This document shows, one piece after another, positions 8,881 through 17,272 of a stretch of 56,008 nucleotides of DNA. Position 1 is the first letter of the stretch; each line of letters begins with the position of its first letter. Origin of the DNA: UBA4132 sp037133675. Its GTDB lineage: Bacteria > Pseudomonadota > Gammaproteobacteria > Methylococcales > Methylomonadaceae. The DNA lies in NCBI GenBank assembly GCA_037133675.1, contig JBAXNR010000019.1, positions 1 to 56,008 of the forward strand. Direction: 5' to 3'. Both the position numbers and the translations under genes were made by a program. A model generated the notes under the pieces. The model worked only from the letters and a program-made list of their open reading frames with translations. It made no database searches and was not told the DNA's origin.

Positions 8881-10200
8881 ATGCTTAAAGTTCTATGGGT
8901 AGAAGATGATAAGGCTAACATTGACGAATATAAAAATGAACTTTGTAAAATATTTGGTGAACCTATTATTCCGACTTCCTTTAAAGCCGCCTGTGTGTAT
9001 GCGAAAGATAGTCTTGCTTACGATTTTGTTATTATAGACATAGATTTAAGTAAGTTTTTTAAAATTATTGGCGACCCTAATTCTGCTGATGTAATTGAAA
9101 AGACAAAATTTAATGAAGATATAAAAAAACACATTTCATTTGAGGAGAAAGAAGCAGGAATAGTTATATTTAACCTATTATTAGAATATGGTTTTCCAAA
9201 AGACAGAATGTTGTTTTTAACAGCAAATGTTGGTTCTGAAAATCAAACATACGAAAAATTCAATAAATATTTCAACTCGGCACTAATGCTACTTCCTGAA
9301 TACATAGATAAGAACGATACTAATAAAATCAGTGAAAAATTAAAAAAAATGATAGCTCCAATAAACTCGTATTTAACTTTACGGCGAGGAATTATTGATG
9401 GCTGTATAGAAGCAAAAGATAATGGTACATTGTATTTTAATAACTATATTAAAGATAAAGACAATGTTCAGCGTGAAGATATAGAAAATTATTTGGATGC
9501 AATGAAAAATTTTTTTCCACTGCGAAAACCAGAGAAAAAAAATGAGTTGTATAAACACTTTATTAGAATACTGTCGCATGAATGGGAAGCCGCAAATAAT
9601 ATAAAACCAGACAGAGAAAACAAAAAGGATTTAGCATGGATTATGAAATATACACGCCATTGGACAACGCATAATTCAAAATTATTTAGTGAGGTTGATG
9701 GGGAAACGCTAGTTGATGAAAAAATATTAGCGTATCTTTTTATAATAAATTTACGCATGATGTTTGATTATGAAGATGACAAACTAAAGCCTTATGAAGA
9801 AGCATTACTCAGTACATTTGATAAAGTTAAAGATAAAGTTTTGGATAAGCTTGAATCGAATGATGTCAAAATAAAAGTTACCGATGCTTATCTTGATTTA
9901 AGAAAAAAGGTTTCAAAAGAAAACTCAACAAATAATTTTTTTATTGATGACAATACTTTTCATTTTAGTGAATTAGCTAACAACATTCAATTAAGTAAGT
10001 CGAATCTTAGAAATGATAAAAAACTGTTCTCTAAGCTAATTTATCAAATGTTCTGGCTCATCACATCCAATCCACTTGTTGATAAAAAACCAGATGGAAA
10101 TTTCCTAGAGATAAAATTTTGGGAATTTAAGTATGAAAAAAAACCTTATCTTTCTGCACTGGCACGGCATATTTATCACCGTAGTTTTACCGAGGAATAA
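8881..10200 (+). CDS. Atypical response regulator with long uncharacterised C-terminal region
   Basis: The protein has 439 residues. The N-terminus is a receiver domain: the acidic pair is in VLWVEDD (Glu8, Asp9, Asp10), the likely phospho-acceptor is Asp53 in FVIIDIDLS, and the switch Thr lies in MLFLTANVG. About 45 residues sit between Asp53 and that Thr strand, more than in CheY, so the domain carries an insertion. Residues from about 150 on are helical and charged and match no effector domain I recognise; there is no DNA-binding helix-turn-helix that I can see. It follows the kinase by 13 bases and shares its AT-rich composition. It is probably the kinase's phosphorelay partner, with the C-terminal part as output or as a platform for the next gene product. 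Confidence 0.75.
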   Translation: MLKVLWVEDDKANIDEYKNELCKIFGEPIIPTSFKAACVYAKDSLAYDFVIIDIDLSKFFKIIGDPNSADVIEKTKFNEDIKKHISFEEKEAGIVIFNLLLEYGFPKDRMLFLTANVGSENQTYEKFNKYFNSALMLLPEYIDKNDTNKISEKLKKMIAPINSYLTLRRGIIDGCIEAKDNGTLYFNNYIKDKDNVQREDIENYLDAMKNFFPLRKPEKKNELYKHFIRILSHEWEAANNIKPDRENKKDLAWIMKYTRHWTTHNSKLFSEVDGETLVDEKILAYLFIINLRMMFDYEDDKLKPYEEALLSTFDKVKDKVLDKLESNDVKIKVTDAYLDLRKKVSKENSTNNFFIDDNTFHFSELANNIQLSKSNLRNDKKLFSKLIYQMFWLITSNPLVDKKPDGNFLEIKFWEFKYEKKPYLSALARHIYHRSFTEE

Positions 10201-10203
10201 AAA

Positions 10204-10674
10204 ATGCAATGGTCAGACGTGTTAAACGACAAAAGCTTAAGCAATTTACCTTACAAAATCGAACTCAATGAATACGGACAAATTGTGATGTCACCCGCTT
10301 CCAATCAACACGGATTTTTACAGGTTGAAATTGCCTTTTTTTTACGCAGCAACAAAACAGGGAAAGTCATCACCGAATGCTCAATTGAGACATCCAAAGG
10401 GGTAAAAGTCGCCGATGTGGCTTGGGGATCAAATGATTTTTTCTCAAAAAACGGCTTGGCAACACCCTATCAATCAGCACCTGAATTGTGTGTCGAAATT
10501 TTATCGCCTGCCAATTCAAAACAGGAAATCACTGAAAAAATTAACCTTTATCTGCAACAAGGCGCGAAAGAAGTGTGGATTTGCAATCACAATGGCGACG
10601 TAGAAATTTATAAGCTGTCAGGAAAAATACCAAACTCGACTCTTTTTGATAATTTGCCGAAAAAGTTTGAGTAG
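10204..10674 (+). CDS. Uma2-family PD-(D/E)XK endonuclease-like protein
   Basis: This 156-residue protein has the Uma2 (DUF820) pattern. Residues about 30-50 (GQIVMSPASNQHGFLQVEIAFFL) hold the early conserved segment. The catalytic Asp is in KVADVAWG, the Glu in PELCVEILSPANS, and the late motif is EKINLYLQQGAKEVWIC. Uma2 proteins have a restriction-endonuclease fold; their targets are largely unknown. GAGGAA upstream overlaps the end of the response regulator gene, only 3 bases away, so it belongs to the same operon. Its composition is less AT-rich than the two genes before it, so it may have joined them separately. It could be the effector of the two-component pair or a passenger. Confidence 0.85.
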   Translation: MQWSDVLNDKSLSNLPYKIELNEYGQIVMSPASNQHGFLQVEIAFFLRSNKTGKVITECSIETSKGVKVADVAWGSNDFFSKNGLATPYQSAPELCVEILSPANSKQEITEKINLYLQQGAKEVWICNHNGDVEIYKLSGKIPNSTLFDNLPKKFE

Positions 10675-10770
10675 TCGCACGACATATTTATAGCCGCAGT
10701 TTAAAACATTAGCAAAGTCAAGTATAAATATATGAGCTAAATAGCTGAACAAAAGTTTTTGGGCAATAAA

Positions 10771-10801
10771 TGACTGCCAGTCCTTGAAGGACTGGCAGTC
10801 A
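10771..10801. repeat. Perfect 31-bp palindrome, GACTGCCAGTCC family, intergenic copy
   Basis: The 15-base arms TGACTGCCAGTCCTT and AAGGACTGGCAGTCA are perfectly complementary around a single G. The same palindrome, with 16-base arms, lies inside the CHAT gene at 48986-49019, and a half copy is at 35107-35120. It could also act as a terminator for the kinase/regulator/Uma2 operon, although no U-run follows. Confidence 0.8.
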
Positions 10802-10849
10802 TAAGTTCATAACAAAAAATCAGCATATATACTACTCAAGCAAGAACAT

Positions 10850-10946
10850 CGTCATTCCAGCAGGGATGCTGGAATCCAGTGCCAAGAATGGCATTACATT
10901 GAATACATCCCTGTGACTGGATTCTGGCATCCATGCCAGAATGACG
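10850..10946. repeat. MITE-like palindromic element, copy 2
   Basis: The ends CGTCATTCCAGCA and TGCCAGAATGACG are near-perfect inverted repeats across 97 bases. The interior shares GCCAAGAATGGCAT-like and CCCTGTGACTGGATTC segments with the element at 5128-5242. The gap 10675-10995 otherwise holds only the palindrome at 10771-10801 and AT-rich DNA leading to the next gene. Together the two copies bracket the LRAT/kinase/regulator/Uma2 block. Confidence 0.7.
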
Positions 10947-10995
10947 TATTTTATACATACGACTAATTACGATAAACTTATAGAAAAAATTGTAA

Positions 10996-12669
10996 ATGAA
11001 AACGACTAATTTAATTAAAATATTACTCGATAATATTCCACGCTATGCCGAAGAAGAAGGAGCTTTTTACAGTGTTCCGCGTGAGTTATTAATTAATACA
11101 CTTTGTACGCAGCAGTATATTAATTATGCAGTGGCTGAAAATACAGTTGGTTTATTAGAAAATCTGTTAGATAGTTTAGCGGTGTTAAACGCAGAGTATT
11201 TAGCTAAAGGCGAATGGTGTTTTATTTCCTTTCCAGCGCAGTTAATAGCGATGTCGGTATTAACGGCAATGAGTGATAATGAATCACAGTTTTTTGAGGC
11301 TAATTTTTGGAATACGCAAGGTATTATTGATATTAAGAAAGAGCAACAGCGTGATGTATTACACACGATTGAATCTAACCGTGTTATGTATCATACCAGT
11401 GCCAATGCTCAGCCGATTCGTTATATTTATGTGGCTTGGTCTATTATTAAACTGGATAATTTAATTTTGTTTCATCAGCGTGAAGATAAAAAACGTCATG
11501 ATAAAAAATCAGGGGATTATGTTTTAATCGGTGGACGGTTAAATCAGACGGATATGGATTTAGCGGATAAAAAGCAATGTTTACCGTTATTGCAGTCTAA
11601 TCAAGTGGATGCCATTAAACCCGCCTTATTTAAAACCTTGCAACGGGAATTATTTGAAGAGGCGGGGTTGATTTATGAAACCCATTATAATTTTAGTTGT
11701 TGGCGTGAATTAAAACCTTATAAACAGCTTGAAGGTTCTGCACCTAATCACGCACTAACGGAATATTATTTTTCTCTTTTTCAGATTAATTTAACCCTAG
11801 AGGGTTATTTTTTCTTAACACAGCAGATTAAAAATAGTGATCGTTTCTTATTTTGGTTTTCTGTGGATGAGGTCATAAATAAACAAAGTAATGACGGTAA
11901 ATTACTTTATATTAATGCCTTGCTTGCTGATTATGATAAACCTGCCGATTTAAAAGCAGATTTATTGGCGTTACCAGAGAGTTTTATTAATCGTTATTAT
12001 TTTGAAAATCGTGATAAATACACCATAAAATTAAGCCAAAATAAGCCGCTATATGTTGGTAGTTCGGGCAAAGAAAAACCGCTTGCTGTGGATTTAACTG
12101 AAAGACAAGCGGGATTATTATTGGCATTAGCGGCACATAATCGCGGTTTTAAATTTTCCAGTCTTGTTGATGGAGTCGTTTTACAGCCTTTTGCTTGGAT
12201 AGAAGTTAATGATTTGTTATTACAAAATGAGTTAATCGTATTAGCGAGTTTATTTAAAAATACCGAATTTATTATTGAAAATAAGCAGGATTATTTATTT
12301 CGCTTTTCTGTATATCCTGATTTGTTATTTTTTGATGATGAATTATTTACTTATAGCGTTAGGCAAAAGGATTTGGATAGTATAAAAACAAAAACGCCTA
12401 TTAACTTAATGAGAGCGGCTATTTCTACACCAATGGGTGTTTGTGCCAGTAAAACAGAGGATTTTTTATTAAGTTTTGATTTGGCAATGGGTTTACATGA
12501 ACTCAGTCAAACATCTTATACGGCTACTCATTATGAAGCGATGAAAATTAAAGACAATTGTAGAAAGTTTTTTGATAAAAATGAAAGCTTCTTGGCGTTG
12601 GGCTTAAAAAATTTGTTACGCGAGGAGGCGGGGATGATTAAGTTTTGCGCAGTTTATTCATTGGCTTGA
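10996..12669 (+). CDS. Large Nudix-like protein of unknown function
   Basis: The protein has 557 residues. The clearest signature is RELFEEAGL at residues 217-225, the REUxEExGU half of a Nudix box, which binds the metal in hydrolases of nucleoside diphosphate derivatives. The first half of the box is not in register: a plausible glycine segment (DYVLIGGRL, about residues 171-179) is separated from it by an insertion of roughly 30 residues. The N-terminal ~140 residues and the ~270 after the Nudix core match nothing I recognise. There are no membrane segments. The ATG has only a weak upstream ribosome binding site. It is convergent with rapZ and lies next to the accessory operon. Enzyme activity is uncertain because of the split motif. 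Confidence 0.6.
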   Translation: MKTTNLIKILLDNIPRYAEEEGAFYSVPRELLINTLCTQQYINYAVAENTVGLLENLLDSLAVLNAEYLAKGEWCFISFPAQLIAMSVLTAMSDNESQFFEANFWNTQGIIDIKKEQQRDVLHTIESNRVMYHTSANAQPIRYIYVAWSIIKLDNLILFHQREDKKRHDKKSGDYVLIGGRLNQTDMDLADKKQCLPLLQSNQVDAIKPALFKTLQRELFEEAGLIYETHYNFSCWRELKPYKQLEGSAPNHALTEYYFSLFQINLTLEGYFFLTQQIKNSDRFLFWFSVDEVINKQSNDGKLLYINALLADYDKPADLKADLLALPESFINRYYFENRDKYTIKLSQNKPLYVGSSGKEKPLAVDLTERQAGLLLALAAHNRGFKFSSLVDGVVLQPFAWIEVNDLLLQNELIVLASLFKNTEFIIENKQDYLFRFSVYPDLLFFDDELFTYSVRQKDLDSIKTKTPINLMRAAISTPMGVCASKTEDFLLSFDLAMGLHELSQTSYTATHYEAMKIKDNCRKFFDKNESFLALGLKNLLREEAGMIKFCAVYSLA

Positions 12670-12727
12670 TCCTTACTGCTACGCGGTTGTTGCGGACAAT
12701 ACAACTTTATATAAGCCATAAAAAAGT

Positions 12728-13588
12728 TTAATTTAGTTCTCTGTGGCGAACAATGACATTAAGTAAGGGCGTTGATTTGAACCGCTCACTTAAAGAATCA
12801 GCAAGATAAACTGAACGGTGTTGCCCACCCGTACAGCCGATAGCGACCGTTAAATAACTGCGCCCTTCAGCATCAAAACGTGGTATCCAGCGATCAAAAA
12901 AGCCCGTAATATCTTGGAAAAATTCGGTGACTAAGGCTTGGTTTTTGAGAAAGTCTATGACAGGCTGATCTTTTCCTGTTAAGGCACGCAATTCTGGTAT
13001 CCAATAAGGATTAGGTAAGCTGCGGGCATCAAACACAAAATCAGCATCCAGCGGAACGCCATTTTTAAAGCCAAATGATTGAAATTGTAAAGAAATATGC
13101 TTGAAATCACGCTCATCAACCTGAGATCTAATCAATTCGCGTAATTGATGGTAGTGGGTTTTACTGGTATCTATAACGACACTTGCGTGTCTTGCAATAG
13201 GCTCTAGCATTGCCTTTTCGAGTCGCAAGGCATCTTTTAAGGGAATATTAGCAGATGTCAGCGGGTGTCTTCTGCGCGTTTCGCTATAACGCTTTAGTAA
13301 CGTCGCTTCTTCGGCGTGTAAAAAAATAATTTCGCAGTTTATACCTTTACTACGGATGAACGCCAAACTGTCGGAAAAATTGTTCAAACTTTCGTTTTTA
13401 TTGCGAGCATCAATGCCAATAGCGGTTTTCTTGTAGATTTTTTCATCCGCCAGCATGACATGACCGATAAAATCTTCCAACAAGGTGACAGGCAGATTAT
13501 CGATACAATAATAGCCGCAATCTTCCAGTGTATCTAATGCGGTACTTTTACCCGCACCTGATAACGCACTAACGATGAGTAGTTTCAT
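12728..13588 (-). CDS. rapZ: RNase adapter protein RapZ
   Basis: This is an RNA-binding, P-loop protein that in enterobacteria senses glucosamine-6-phosphate and delivers the sRNA GlmZ to RNase E. Here the Walker A motif is SALSGAGKST right after the start, and the C-terminal half carries the conserved GCTGGQHRSV motif. The reading frame is open 20 codons further upstream (to 13648), but the ATG at 13588 gives MKLLIVSALSG, the family-typical start, and 286 residues, the usual length. It is the last gene of the kdsD-to-rapZ operon. The ptsN gene normally found between hpf and rapZ is missing. Confidence 0.93.
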   Translation of the reverse strand: MKLLIVSALSGAGKSTALDTLEDCGYYCIDNLPVTLLEDFIGHVMLADEKIYKKTAIGIDARNKNESLNNFSDSLAFIRSKGINCEIIFLHAEEATLLKRYSETRRRHPLTSANIPLKDALRLEKAMLEPIARHASVVIDTSKTHYHQLRELIRSQVDERDFKHISLQFQSFGFKNGVPLDADFVFDARSLPNPYWIPELRALTGKDQPVIDFLKNQALVTEFFQDITGFFDRWIPRFDAEGRSYLTVAIGCTGGQHRSVYLADSLSERFKSTPLLNVIVRHRELN

Positions 13589-13639
13589 AACTGTAGTTGT
13601 GTCGAGTGAATAAACAGCTTTATCGTGTGCATCGTAAAC

Positions 13640-13663
13640 GGTGGGCAAAAAAACTTGCCCACC
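13640..13663 (-). terminator. Hairpin between hpf and rapZ
   Basis: The arms GGTGGGCAA and TTGCCCACC pair perfectly across a six-base loop. The structure lies in the 89-base gap between hpf and rapZ, where ptsN would be expected. It has no clean U-run right after the stem, so it may attenuate or stabilise the transcript rather than terminate it. Confidence 0.4.
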
Positions 13664-13677
13664 TACCGTGCTTTTTA

Positions 13678-13965
13678 TTAATGCTGATTATGTTTTTCTT
13701 TGTGTTTGGTGATTTGACGATCTAGCTTGTCAACCATTGCATCGATAGCCGCATACATATTTTCTTGATGATCTTCGGCAAATAATTTTGCACCGCTGAG
13801 TTGCAGTGTCGCTTCGGCTTTTTGGACTAATTTTTCTACGCTCAAAATAACGTGTACCTCTGTAACTTTGTCAAAATGACGCGCCAATTTAGCGAATTTG
13901 TCGTCAATATGTGCTTTTAACGCGTCGGTTACTTCGAGATGATGACCTGTTACGATGACTTGCAT
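13678..13965 (-). CDS. hpf: Ribosome hibernation promoting factor, short form
   Basis: This 95-residue protein binds the 30S decoding region and helps inactivate ribosomes in stationary phase. It starts MQVIVTGHHLEVTDALKAH and contains the basic, conserved late segment YAAIDAMVDKLDRQITKHKEK. The length corresponds to the short gammaproteobacterial HPF (YhbH), not the long form with a dimerisation tail. It lies 49 bases downstream of rpoN in the same direction, the typical order. An AAGGAGT ribosome binding site precedes the ATG on the minus strand. Confidence 0.95.
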   Translation of the reverse strand: MQVIVTGHHLEVTDALKAHIDDKFAKLARHFDKVTEVHVILSVEKLVQKAEATLQLSGAKLFAEDHQENMYAAIDAMVDKLDRQITKHKEKHNQH

Positions 13966-14014
13966 GGAATACTCCTTGTTTTAATAAAAATAATGGATGG
14001 AACTTCAGTTCGCG

Positions 14015-15457
14015 TTATAACACGCGCTTTCTCTGACTGGATGGTGAAATAGACATTGCCTCACGGTACTTGGCAACGGTTCTTCTGGCAATATTAATGC
14101 CTTTTTCTTTTAATAGGGTGGCTATTTTGTCATCACTTAGCGGTTTTGCTAAATTTTCGGTGCTAATTAATTCTTTAATAAACGCACGAATGGCTGTTGA
14201 TGAACATTCGCCGCCCGATTCGGTTGATACATGACTAGAAAAAAAGTATTTAAACTCAACAATACCATTAGGCGTGTGCATATATTTTTGGGTAGTCACT
14301 CTGGATATGGTCGATTCATGCAGACCCAATTCTTCCGCAATATCTTTAAGAATCATAGGGCGCATGGCAACTGAACCGTTTTCAAGAAAGCCCGTTTGTT
14401 TTTCCACGATACAACGAGCAACTCTCAATAACGTATCGTTACGGTTATGCAAACTTTTGATAAACCACTTAGCTTCTTGCAAATGGTTTTTCATAGAGGT
14501 GTTATCCACGCTGTTGTCAGCTCTTTTAATAAGGCTTGAATAAAAGGGATTAACACGCAATTTTGGTGCAACATCTCGATTAAGACTAACCTGCCACTGA
14601 CCGCTTTGTTTTGCCACATAAACATCGGGGACGACATATTCACAATCCGTCACTTGTATTTTAGCACCTGGCTTAGGGTCTAAGGTTCTGATTAATACAA
14701 TCACTTGTGCTAACTGTTGCTCAGTTAGTTGCAATTCACGCATGAGTTTTTCTTGGTTATGGGTAGCCAGCATATCCAAGTGATTTGACACTATTGTCAA
14801 GGCTTCGGTTTTATAAGGGGTGTTATCTGGCACAGATTGTAGCTGTAATCGTAAACAATCGCTCAAATTCTCCGCCCCTACACCTGTGGGATCAAAGCTT
14901 TGAATGCGATGCAGCACAGCAATGACTTCATCAAAATCAAGGTCGTCTAATTGATTTTGCAAACCTTGAAAAATATCGTCAAGCGAGTCACATAAATAGC
15001 CGTCGGCATCAATAGAATCAATCAAAGTGATGGCAATGGCGAGATCACGTTCTGAAAAATGTGAAAATTCCAATTGCCATAGCAAATGATCTGACAAGGT
15101 TGATGATTTAGAGTTTTGCGGTTCAAAATCGAACGAATCGTTGGCATTACCCGCAGATACCGTGGTATTTTCATAAACATCTTCCCATAAAGAATCAATC
15201 GGTAATTCGTCTGGAATATCGGTTTGTGAACCTTCACTGGTTTGTGAATCGGTATTTTCAATTCTTTTATCGAAACCTGAGTCAAAAAGTGGATCGTGAC
15301 GGTCTTCTTCAATTTCCAGCATCATGTTGGATTCAAGTGCTTGCTGGATTTCTTGTTGCAAGTCTAGGGTGGACATTTGTAATAATTTGAGTGACTGTTG
15401 CAACTGTGGCGTTAACGACAGTTGCTGACCTAAGCGAAGATTTAAGGATTGCTTCAT
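14015..15457 (-). CDS. rpoN: RNA polymerase sigma-54 factor RpoN
   Basis: This is the alternative sigma factor for -24/-12 promoters and needs enhancer-binding ATPases. The N-terminal Gln/Leu-rich activator-interaction region is LGQQLSLTPQLQQSLKLLQM. An acidic linker occupies about residues 50-110, and the core-binding and helix-turn-helix regions follow (DIAEELGLHESTISRVT). The RpoN box appears as ARRTVAKYRE near the C-terminus. The 480-residue length is usual. It lies 24 bases after lptB, a conserved neighbourhood in Proteobacteria, and is followed by hpf. Confidence 0.97.
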   Translation of the reverse strand: MKQSLNLRLGQQLSLTPQLQQSLKLLQMSTLDLQQEIQQALESNMMLEIEEDRHDPLFDSGFDKRIENTDSQTSEGSQTDIPDELPIDSLWEDVYENTTVSAGNANDSFDFEPQNSKSSTLSDHLLWQLEFSHFSERDLAIAITLIDSIDADGYLCDSLDDIFQGLQNQLDDLDFDEVIAVLHRIQSFDPTGVGAENLSDCLRLQLQSVPDNTPYKTEALTIVSNHLDMLATHNQEKLMRELQLTEQQLAQVIVLIRTLDPKPGAKIQVTDCEYVVPDVYVAKQSGQWQVSLNRDVAPKLRVNPFYSSLIKRADNSVDNTSMKNHLQEAKWFIKSLHNRNDTLLRVARCIVEKQTGFLENGSVAMRPMILKDIAEELGLHESTISRVTTQKYMHTPNGIVEFKYFFSSHVSTESGGECSSTAIRAFIKELISTENLAKPLSDDKIATLLKEKGINIARRTVAKYREAMSISPSSQRKRVL

Positions 15458-15481
15458 TCTACTGTTATATTTATTAGCACA

Positions 15482-16207
15482 TTAAAGACTAAAGTTATTA
15501 CCTAGGTAAACTTTGCGTACTTGCTTATTGGCAACAATTTCTTCCTTACCACCTTCTGCAATAACCTGTCCTTGGTTAAGGATGTAAGCACGATCACAAA
15601 TATCTAAGGTTTCTCTGACGTTATGTTCGGTAATTAGTACCCCAATACCACGATCTTTTAATTGCGTGATAATTTTTTTAATATCGTCTACCGAGATGGG
15701 ATCAACACCTGCAAACGGTTCATCCAATAGAATAAATTGCGGATTAGTTGCCAAGGCTCTGGCAATTTCTAGTCGCCGCCGTTCACCCCCCGACAAACTA
15801 GAGGCTTGTTGATTGCGCAAATGGGGAATATGAAACTCTTCTAGCAACTCTTCAATCACTAGCTCCATTTGCCCACGAATTAAATCGGAGCGGATCTGTA
15901 ATACGGCGCGTAAATTATCCGCAACACTGAGTTTACGAAATATCGAAGGTTCTTGCGGTAAATAACCAATGCCTAACCGCGCTCTTAAGTGCATGGGATG
16001 ATGGGTTATATCCTGATCATCGAGGGTAATTTTACCCCCATCTGCCTTAACCAGTCCGACCATCATATAAAAACTGGTGGTTTTACCCGCACCATTAGGC
16101 CCTAGTAAGCCAACGACTTCCCCCGTATGAACCTGTAAAGAAACACCGTTAACAACATTGCGATTATTATAGGATTTTATGATGTTAGTTGCTGCAAGTA
16201 GGGTCAT
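15482..16207 (-). CDS. lptB: LPS export ABC transporter ATPase LptB
   Basis: This is the cytoplasmic ATPase that drives the LptB2FG extractor of lipopolysaccharide from the inner membrane. It shows Walker A GPNGAGKTT, the signature LSGGERRRLEIARA, Walker B FILLDEPFAGVDP and the H-loop in ITEHNVRET. At 241 residues it has the usual length. Its start overlaps the lptA stop by four bases, so translation is coupled. The permease genes lptF and lptG are not in this window, as is normal. Confidence 0.96.
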   Translation of the reverse strand: MTLLAATNIIKSYNNRNVVNGVSLQVHTGEVVGLLGPNGAGKTTSFYMMVGLVKADGGKITLDDQDITHHPMHLRARLGIGYLPQEPSIFRKLSVADNLRAVLQIRSDLIRGQMELVIEELLEEFHIPHLRNQQASSLSGGERRRLEIARALATNPQFILLDEPFAGVDPISVDDIKKIITQLKDRGIGVLITEHNVRETLDICDRAYILNQGQVIAEGGKEEIVANKQVRKVYLGNNFSL

Positions 16208-16716
16208 TGCGTCTTTTTTTCTTTCGGTTTAGGTTGCAAAGTCACATGTACACGCTTGTCATCAGAGGCTGTTTCACCTGCTTTAACCACTGAGTTTCTG
16301 CTATCGTATTCAATCAGTTTACTTGAATAAGTGCCGTTGCCCTGCCAAACAGTTGCCTCATCAATTAGCACCAGCAGATTTTTTTTAGGATAGTATTCAC
16401 CAGTTAACGCTTCGCCCGTTATATCCTCGTCACCTTCTTTAGGTGTTTGTCTAAACTTTGCTCGTTTGCCTGTAAATACCAACTTTTCTGCTTCGCCATC
16501 TTTAAAGTAGACCACTAATTTATCGGATTCTACCCGCAAACTGCCCTGAATGGAGATCACTTTACCCGTGTAAATACTGGTAGCAGTGGCATCATCGTAA
16601 GTAGCCGTATTGGAATCAATATTTATCGGCTGGTCTTTATCGTTGTCTAAGGCGAAAGCCCCCGCGCTATAAAATCCTAGCAAGAGCATTAAACAGTATT
16701 TATTAATTTGTTTCAT
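16204..16716 (-). CDS. lptA: LPS transport periplasmic protein LptA
   Basis: This protein forms the periplasmic beta-jellyroll bridge that carries lipopolysaccharide from LptC to LptD. It has an N-terminal signal peptide ending near SAGAFA, then the OstA-type segment QPINIDSNTATYDDATATSI. The 170-residue length is normal. The C-terminus is Lys/Glu-rich (QPKPKEKKTQ). It overlaps lptC by 14 bases and lptB by 4 bases. Confidence 0.94.
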   Translation of the reverse strand: MKQINKYCLMLLLGFYSAGAFALDNDKDQPINIDSNTATYDDATATSIYTGKVISIQGSLRVESDKLVVYFKDGEAEKLVFTGKRAKFRQTPKEGDEDITGEALTGEYYPKKNLLVLIDEATVWQGNGTYSSKLIEYDSRNSVVKAGETASDDKRVHVTLQPKPKEKKTQ

Positions 16717-17272
16717 ATTTTCCTTTCACATTTGCCAGTAACTCCAGATGAATAGGTGCTACAAAAACTAATTTCATCCCGATGCCAGTAGTAACATTGG
16801 GCGGACTTATTAGCTCAGCCCATTCATCGGTTTCTGCATAACTTGTTTCTGGCTTTACTCGTAGATTAGAGGTATTAATGATAAGTTCCCTTGCTTTTTC
16901 TGACTTGGCTCTGTGTATGACAGACTTACCATTTAACAACAAGTCTTTACCATCGCCAGACAATACCCCTGTTTGTGCGTTAATCACCCACGGTGGAGTT
17001 TTATCATTATAAAAATACATCACAGGGTTGACCGAGTGCGACGTGCCGTCATCAGAGTAATGTATGACATGGTCAGCAACCAATTTTTTAGTTAGCTTGC
17101 CAAGCTCATCCATTTCAAACTTGGTATAAGTAGTACTGAAATAATCAGCACTGTGCGCGATAACCGTTCCTTGTTGTTCTTCATCGGTCTCTAAAAAGTC
17201 CACTAGCAACCAGCTTATGAGGGCAATAGTCGTTAAAGAGAGATAAAATTTTCTGTCTTTTATCGTCATCAT
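16703..17272 (-). CDS. lptC: LPS export protein LptC
   Basis: This is a bitopic inner-membrane protein that accepts lipopolysaccharide from LptB2FG and hands it to LptA. One N-terminal membrane helix (about residues 9-25, FYLSLTTIALISWLLVDFL) is followed by a periplasmic beta-rich domain with the segment ADYFSTTYTKFEMDELGK. The 189-residue length is usual. It overlaps kdsC upstream by four bases (ATGA-type) and lptA downstream by 14. The identification rests on the fold pattern plus the kdsC-lptC-lptA-lptB order. Confidence 0.93.
   Translation of the reverse strand: MMTIKDRKFYLSLTTIALISWLLVDFLETDEEQQGTVIAHSADYFSTTYTKFEMDELGKLTKKLVADHVIHYSDDGTSHSVNPVMYFYNDKTPPWVINAQTGVLSGDGKDLLLNGKSVIHRAKSEKARELIINTSNLRVKPETSYAETDEWAELISPPNVTTGIGMKLVFVAPIHLELLANVKGKYETN

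Noticed and set aside
10675..10995. CRISPR-like repeat array
   Set aside because: There are palindromes but no regularly spaced repeats or spacers, and no cas gene in the window.
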